Origin: an uncultured Pelagibacteraceae bacterium
GTDB taxonomy: Bacteria > Pseudomonadota > Alphaproteobacteria > Pelagibacterales > Pelagibacteraceae
Length of the DNA: 31,474 nucleotides
Assembly: GCA_902557585.1 (NCBI GenBank)
Contig: CACEBA010000007.1
Location: forward strand, 1 to 31,474
Direction: 5' to 3'
Shown here: positions 26,311 through 31,474 of the stretch, piece after piece
Layout: every line of letters begins with the position of its first letter
How positions within the stretch are numbered: position 1 is the first letter of the stretch
The notes under the pieces: model-generated
What the model saw: the letters and a program-made list of their open reading frames with translations, nothing else
Databases searched by the model: none
Told to the model about the DNA's origin: nothing
Made by a program: the position numbers and the translations under genes

Positions 26311-27321
26311 ATGGACGCCGCCATAACACCGTTGATGCAAAAGCATTATCCGGTGTTGCTAAAAGAAATTATTAGCATTATTTCCCCTCAATATGGCGGC
26401 ACATTTATTGACTGCACTTTTGGACAAGGTGGTTACACAAAAAAAATCTTAGAATTTGAAAAAACAAAAGTAATAGCCTTAGATAGAGATCCTGAAAGTG
26501 AGAAGGCATCTTTTAGACTTCAAAAAAAATTTGAGGATAGATTTAAGTTTAAAAATTTAAAATTTAGTCAATTAAATAATCTCAAACTTAAAAATGAAAA
26601 AGTAAGAGGTATTATATTTGATTTAGGGTATTCATATACTCAAATTAAAGATCCAAACAAAGGACTATCATTTGATTCAGTTGGAAAATTAAATATGCAA
26701 CTGGGCTTAAATTCTTTCTCAGCAGAGGACGCAATAAACAAGCTAGATCAAAAAGAATTAGAGAAAATTTTTAAGTTTTTCGGCGATGAAAAAGAGGGAA
26801 AATTTATAGCAAGGAATATTGTAAAAGAAAGAGTCAATAAGAAAATTGATACCCAGGGTCTAGTTAAAATAATTGATAATGCAAAAAAAAGGAAAAATTT
26901 TAGAGTTAATAACTCTACTAAAGTTTTTCAAGCCTTAAGAATTTTTGTTAACAAAGAGATTAGTGAATTAATTTATGGATTGATTAACGCTGCTAAAATT
27001 TTAAAAAAAGATGGGGTCTTAGCAGTGGTTACCTTTCACTCTTTAGAGGATAAAATAGTTAAATATTTTTTAAAAAGTCTTTCAGAAAATAAAAGTATTT
27101 CTAGATATACTCCTTTAACCAAACAAACTGATACACTATTTCATTTAATAAAAAAAAAACCAATTACACCAAATGAAGATGAGTTAAGTGAAAACCCTCC
27201 CTCAAAGTCTGCAAAATTAAGATTTGCAATAAAAAAAACTGATTTTTTTGATTTTGAAACTGATATTGAGGATCAATTTAAATATTTAATAGATATTGAG
27301 AATTTTGGAGAAAAATTATGA
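26311..27321 (+). CDS. rsmH: 16S rRNA (cytosine(1402)-N(4))-methyltransferase
   Basis: RsmH (MraW) methylates N4 of C1402 in the decoding centre of 16S rRNA using SAM. The 336-residue protein starts with [13 protein letters not shown] and has the SAM loop [30 protein letters not shown] (the family's DLGxSxxQ), [13 protein letters not shown] in the place of the usual GFSF-DGPLDMRM, and [16 protein letters not shown] use ATG 26311; an in-frame ATG at 26335 (MQKHYPVLL) is also plausible and is closer to typical starts. Its TGA overlaps the ftsL ATG (ATGA), so translation is coupled. Confidence 0.96.
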   Translation: MDAAITPLMQKHYPVLLKEIISIISPQYGGTFIDCTFGQGGYTKKILEFEKTKVIALDRDPESEKASFRLQKKFEDRFKFKNLKFSQLNNLKLKNEKVRGIIFDLGYSYTQIKDPNKGLSFDSVGKLNMQLGLNSFSAEDAINKLDQKELEKIFKFFGDEKEGKFIARNIVKERVNKKIDTQGLVKIIDNAKKRKNFRVNNSTKVFQALRIFVNKEISELIYGLINAAKILKKDGVLAVVTFHSLEDKIVKYFLKSLSENKSISRYTPLTKQTDTLFHLIKKKPITPNEDELSENPPSKSAKLRFAIKKTDFFDFETDIEDQFKYLIDIENFGEKL

Positions 27322-27623
27322 AAAAGATTGGTCTAGTATCAGTCATTTTTTCGTTAATTTTATTCACTGCAATAATAAAAAATACAGCAAAAAAAATTGA
27401 GGATGAATTATTTACTATAAAGGAAAATTTAAGAGTATTAGAAACTGAATATGAAAATATTTTGTTAGAGCATGATTATTTGAGCTCTGCTGAAAAATTA
27501 CTTGAATTTCAATCTTTATATTTTGAGGATCAGCTAATTCAAAAAAATATAAAAAATATCAAAATTTATAATATTTCTAAAAATCAAAAAAATATAAAAA
27601 ATTTAAAAATAACCAAAGAATAA
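27318..27623 (+). CDS. ftsL: Cell division protein FtsL-like
   Basis: A 101-residue bitopic protein. One N-terminal transmembrane segment (about 5-20) is followed by a predicted coiled-coil region ([22 protein letters not shown]), then a basic, Asn/Lys-rich tail. Sequence similarity in FtsL is always low; the call rests on size, topology and position between rsmH and ftsI. FtsL works with FtsB and FtsQ to activate FtsWI. It overlaps rsmH by 4 bp and ftsI by one base. Confidence 0.8.
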   Translation: MKKIGLVSVIFSLILFTAIIKNTAKKIEDELFTIKENLRVLETEYENILLEHDYLSSAEKLLEFQSLYFEDQLIQKNIKNIKIYNISKNQKNIKNLKITKE

Positions 27624-29311
27624 TGGATAAATCTAAATCAAATTTGACAATAGAGGATAATGAAAATGAATTTATATATCAAAAGAAAAAAACTGGAATA
27701 AATATTCAGTTTAACAGAGTAGCCTTTATTTTTTTTATTTTTTTTATAATTTATACAATTTACTCTATTCATTTAATCAAACTTGGCACTCTCTATTCAA
27801 AAGTAGAAAAAACAAATACATCATTAGTTAATGAAAAGCTTTATAGAGCTGATATTGTGGATATTAACGGTAATTATTTAGCAAAAACAGTAAATTCAAT
27901 TGATATTGGTTTAAAAACATCTGACGTCATAAATCAAAAAAAATTACTACTCAGTTTAAATTTAATTTTTCCAAAGAAAGATTTTGGTGAAATTGAAAAA
28001 AAAATGAAGCAAAAAAATTTTTTTTATCTTGAAAAAAAAGTTTCAGAGGAAAATTATGAAAAATTAATGAAACTTGGAGATAAGTCCTTGAAACCTGAGG
28101 AAAAAGTTTTGAGGATCTACCCACAAAAAAATCTTTTTAGCCACATTATTGGTCAAATAGATAATGATAATATTGGTATTTCTGGACTAGAGAAATCTTT
28201 AAATGAAATTTTAATAAAATCTAGAAAATCCATCAGGTTGACAGTAGACAAAGATTTACAATTTCTAATTCGGCAAGAATTAATTAAATATCAAGAAATT
28301 TTTAAAAGTAAAGGCAGTGCATCAATTTTAATGGATATCCATAATGGAAATATATTATCCCTAGTTTCCTTACCTGACTTTGATCCCAATGAAAGACAAA
28401 ATTTAGCAGATGTAAATTATATAAATAGAGTAACAAAAGGAACTTATGAGTTAGGTTCAGTATTCAAAGTATTTACATTTGCAAGTGCGTTAAACGAAAA
28501 ATTAATTAAACCAGAAACTGAATTTTTAAATCTTCCAAAATCAATCAATTGTTATGGTTTTCCAATAAGAGAATATGACAATGAAATTCCATCTGATTTA
28601 ACTGCAGAACAAATCTTAGTAAGATCTGGAAATATTGGTTCAGTAAGAATCGCCCAAAAGGTTGGTCCAGAAAAATTCAAGTCGTTCTTGGAAAAAATAG
28701 GTGTTCTCAGCGATATTCAGTTTGATATAGAAGAGGTGGCACCTCAAAAAAACTATAATTTTGGAAAATGTAAACTAGCAACAGCATCTTTTGGTCATGG
28801 TGTAGCTACTACAATCCTCCAACTCGCAAAAGGTTATGCAATCTTATCAAATGGTGGATATGACATAAAACCAACTCTTGTTAAAAATAATCACCAAAAA
28901 AATACCAAGAAAAAAAAATTATTAAATAAAGGTGTCTCAGAACAGGTTGTAAATGCTCTTAGAAAAATAGTTAGCACAGAAGAAGGAACTGCAAAATTTG
29001 CCGATGTAGAATATTTTGAAATAGGTGGAAAAACTGGAACAGCAGATCAACCTAAAGACGGTGCATACTCAGAAGCTAAAATAAATACTTTTGCATCTAT
29101 ATTCCCTACCTCAAATCCTCAATATGTATTTATAGTGATGTTAGATACCCCGCAAAAAGCAAAAGATTACTATTATAAATACAGACATAGAAAAGGTGGA
29201 TGGAAAGGAACTTTATATAACACTGCTGGTTGGACTTCTGTTGAAGTAGCAGGAAAGATTATAGATAAAGTTGGGCCCATTTTAGCCACAAAATATATAG
29301 AAATTAAATAA
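27623..29311 (+). CDS. ftsI: Septal peptidoglycan transpeptidase FtsI (PBP3)
   Basis: FtsI crosslinks septal peptidoglycan together with the glycosyltransferase FtsW. The 562-residue protein has an N-terminal cytoplasmic stretch, one transmembrane helix (about 33-51), the PBP dimerisation domain (R75-x-DIVDINGNYLA) and a transpeptidase domain. The active-site motifs are all present: S279-V-F-K282 (SxxK), S335-G-N337 (SxN) and K470-T-G (KTG). It starts at the last base of the ftsL stop (TAATG), which shows tight coupling. murE begins 2 bp after its stop. Confidence 0.96.
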   Translation: MDKSKSNLTIEDNENEFIYQKKKTGINIQFNRVAFIFFIFFIIYTIYSIHLIKLGTLYSKVEKTNTSLVNEKLYRADIVDINGNYLAKTVNSIDIGLKTSDVINQKKLLLSLNLIFPKKDFGEIEKKMKQKNFFYLEKKVSEENYEKLMKLGDKSLKPEEKVLRIYPQKNLFSHIIGQIDNDNIGISGLEKSLNEILIKSRKSIRLTVDKDLQFLIRQELIKYQEIFKSKGSASILMDIHNGNILSLVSLPDFDPNERQNLADVNYINRVTKGTYELGSVFKVFTFASALNEKLIKPETEFLNLPKSINCYGFPIREYDNEIPSDLTAEQILVRSGNIGSVRIAQKVGPEKFKSFLEKIGVLSDIQFDIEEVAPQKNYNFGKCKLATASFGHGVATTILQLAKGYAILSNGGYDIKPTLVKNNHQKNTKKKKLLNKGVSEQVVNALRKIVSTEEGTAKFADVEYFEIGGKTGTADQPKDGAYSEAKINTFASIFPTSNPQYVFIVMLDTPQKAKDYYYKYRHRKGGWKGTLYNTAGWTSVEVAGKIIDKVGPILATKYIEIK

Positions 29312-29313
29312 TC

Positions 29314-31474
29314 ATGCGTTTAGGGGATCATTTCCAACAAATAAAAAAAAAATATCATAAAACTTTTTTTTCTGGGGTTTGTTTTGATCATAGGAAAATA
29401 AAAAAAAAATTATATTTTTTTTGCAATAAAAGGAAATAATTTTGATGGTAATAATTTCATACCATCAGTTATAAAAAAAGGTTGTAAAATAATTGTTACA
29501 GAGAAAAACTTTGATGAATGGGAAAATGGAGTTTTATTTATCAATGCAAAAAATATTAGAAAATTACTAGCTCAAATTTCATTTAGTATCTTTAAAAAAA
29601 AACCAAATAACTTAATTGCTGTTACTGGCACAAATGGTAAATCTTCAGTTTCAGATTTTTATTATCAAATTTTACATCTCAACAATAAAAAAGTTGCCTC
29701 TATAGGAACACTAGGAGTGAGATCAAAAAACTTTAATTTAAATTTATTCAATACAACTATTGATCCTATTTATTTAGGTAAAATTTTAAACCAATTAAAA
29801 AAAAGAAAAATAGAAAACGTAATTATGGAAGCATCAAGTCATGGGTTACACCAAAATAGATTAGATGGACTATTGTTTAATTCAGCTATATTTACTAATT
29901 TATCCCAAGACCATTTAGACTATCATAAAAATTTTAAAAATTATCTTAATGCCAAACTTTATTTATTCCAAAATCTGATAAAAAAAGGTGGATTTATTAT
30001 AACGGATGACAAAATACCTGAATTCAAAAAGATTAAAAATATCAGTTTAAAAAAAGAATTAAAATTATTTACCCTTAAAAATAAATTTTTCCAAATTATA
30101 TCCCATAATTATAAAAATGAAGCTCAAATATTAAAAATAAAACACGAAAACTTAATACATGAAATAAAAGTTAATCTTGTAGGAAAAATTCAATTAAAAA
30201 ATATTTTGATGGCTATAATAGCAGCCTCAAAAAGTAATTTAGACTTAAAAAAAATATTTAGCGTTATTCCTAGACTATCCTCTGTTGAGGGTAGATTTGA
30301 AAAAATAGGAAAAATTAAAAATAGATCTCTAGTATTCCTTGATTACGCTCACACACCAGATGCCTTACAAACATGTATTCTAAATATCAGAGAACAATTC
30401 CCTGATAAGCATATTTCTTTGCTCTTCGGATGTGGTGGTGACAGAGATAAAGGTAAAAGATCAAAAATGGGTAAAATAGCTGATAAATATGCGGATAAAA
30501 TTTATCTTACTGATGATAACCCAAGACATGAAAAGCCTAAGAAAATTAGAAATGAGATTAAAAGGGGTATAAAAAAAACTCAAATTCTTGAAATTTCTAA
30601 TAGAAAAGAAGCAATTGTAAAAGCAATAAATAACTTAAATACAGGAAATGTTTTAATAGTTGCAGGCAAGGGCCATGAAAAAATCCAGCAGATTGGAAAT
30701 AGAAAAGTTTTTTTATCAGATAGACAAATAATTTTAAGTTCAATTAAAAGAAAGAATCTTAAATTATCTAAAAATTTAAAATTAAATATTCTTAATGAAA
30801 GATTTGATCGAAATATTCTATCATCTAAATTAGTAATTAATAAAGCTAGCATAAACTCTAAGGGTGTTAAAAAAAATGATATTTTTTTTGCAATTAAAGG
30901 AAAAAAAAATGATGGTAATAAATTTGTTGAACAAGCAATTCAAAAAAAGGCATCAATAGCTGTGGTAAATAAAATTCAAAAGAAACTGCCTCTAAATAAA
31001 CAAGCAAGATCAATAAACCCTTTAGGATTGCTTACAGAAATTGCAAAAATATATAGGAAAAATATTTCTACAAATATTATTGCCATAACAGGTAGTTGTG
31101 GAAAAACTTCTTTAAAGGAATTGTTAGGTAACACCCTAAACAAAATGTCTAAAACAACAATTTCTCCTAAATCATATAATAATAAGTATGGTGTTCCCTT
31201 AAGTCTTTTTAATATAAATCAAAATGATGATTATGGTGTTATTGAAGTTGGAATGGATAAAAAAGGAGAAATAGATCAACTGTCAAAAATTATTCAACCC
31301 GATATAAGTGTAATCACAAATATTAATTACGCACATGCCAAAAATTTTAAAAACATAAGACAAATAGCTCTAGCAAAAGCTGAAATAATTAATAATACTA
31401 AAGATAATGGCCATATAGTCCTTAATGCTGATGACGCTTTTTTTGGTTTACATAAGAAAATAGCTCATAAAAAG
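29314..31474 (+). CDS. murE/murF: MurE-MurF fusion ligase, with a one-base frameshift near the start (C-terminus off window)
   Basis: Two successive peptidoglycan precursor ligases in one reading frame. From ATG 29314 the frame runs about 40 codons and stops at 29440. Removing one A from the ten at 29400-29409 gives KNYIFFAIKGNNFDGNNFI and an open frame to the window edge (720 codons after correction). The MurE half has the ATP loop TGTNGKSS (104-111), EASSHG, and D401-N-P-R404, the signature for adding meso-diaminopimelate. With no stop, at about residue 480, a MurF half begins: NDIFFAIKGKKNDGNKFV, ATP loop T592-G-S-C-G-K597, and SPKSYNNKYGVPLSL. MurF adds D-Ala-D-Ala. No start codon, SD or stop was found at the junction. 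The shift may be a sequencing error, slippage-tolerated, or real. Confidence 0.85.

Noticed and set aside
29314..29442. Separate 42-codon gene before murE
   Set aside because: Its first 30 codons encode the expected MurE N-terminus, and the downstream frame continues the same domain after one base, so it is one frameshifted gene.
1..31474. CRISPR arrays, insertion sequences, prophage, riboswitches
   Set aside because: No spaced direct repeats, transposase or integrase motifs, or recognisable riboswitch cores were seen on reading both strands; no computational scan was possible.

Overview
The window looks like a chromosomal segment of a SAR11-type (Pelagibacterales) alphaproteobacterium. The DNA is strongly AT-rich, genes are packed with gaps of a few bases or short overlaps, and the carA/carB - GatB/YqeY - dnaG - rpoD neighbourhood and the FtsZ C-terminal tail are alphaproteobacterial. 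This lineage call is inference from style and content, not from a database match. No transposase, integrase, CRISPR array or phage module was seen.

Layout. Positions 1-3943 (minus): uvrB, then a pteridine-reductase-like SDR, then a secreted dienelactone-hydrolase-like enzyme that runs off the left edge. Positions 3980-5827 (plus): aspartate aminotransferase and a small NAD(P)-binding protein. Positions 5819-7789 (minus): trxB followed directly by a dihydroflavonol-reductase-like SDR. Positions 7811-9417 (plus): an ELM1-family protein coupled to a putative 2OG-Fe(II) oxygenase. Positions 9420-11703: a divergent pair made of the proteasome-like protease Anbu and a circularly permuted ATP-grasp protein. 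Positions 11707-16102 (minus): carA-carB, with a UUG start for carA. Positions 16230-20436 (plus): GatB/YqeY protein, dnaG, rpoD and a structurally odd tRNA-Val. Positions 20534-21532: an unrecognised membrane protein and a CAU-anticodon tRNA that looks like tRNA-Ile2. Positions 21541-22947 (minus): mlaA and a frameshifted mlaC. Positions 23036-24175: an AmiD-like amidase and the RNase P RNA. From 24281 to the right edge: a division and cell-wall (dcw) cluster ordered mraZ-ftsZ-rsmH-ftsL-ftsI-murE/murF.

How the parts work together. The right third is a cell-envelope block: outer-membrane lipid transport (MlaA/MlaC), peptidoglycan turnover (amidase), septum formation (FtsZ, FtsL, FtsI) and precursor synthesis (MurE-MurF). 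The mraZ promoter carries three CCCA (TGGG on the other strand) boxes spaced exactly 10 bp apart, which is how MraZ operators look. The middle is housekeeping: carbamoyl phosphate synthesis, primase and the primary sigma factor.

Points most worth a second look: tRNA-Val with coordinated changes in its D- and T-loops; DnaG lacking three of four zinc ligands; a MurE-MurF fusion interrupted near its start by a one-base shift in a run of ten A; a second one-base shift in mlaC; ftsZ moved to the head of the dcw cluster; a reduced Anbu/ATP-grasp pair; and a four-codon minicistron whose stop overlaps the UUG start of carA. No wholly new multi-gene system was evident. The least explained items are the tRNA-Val and the membrane protein at 20534-21322.
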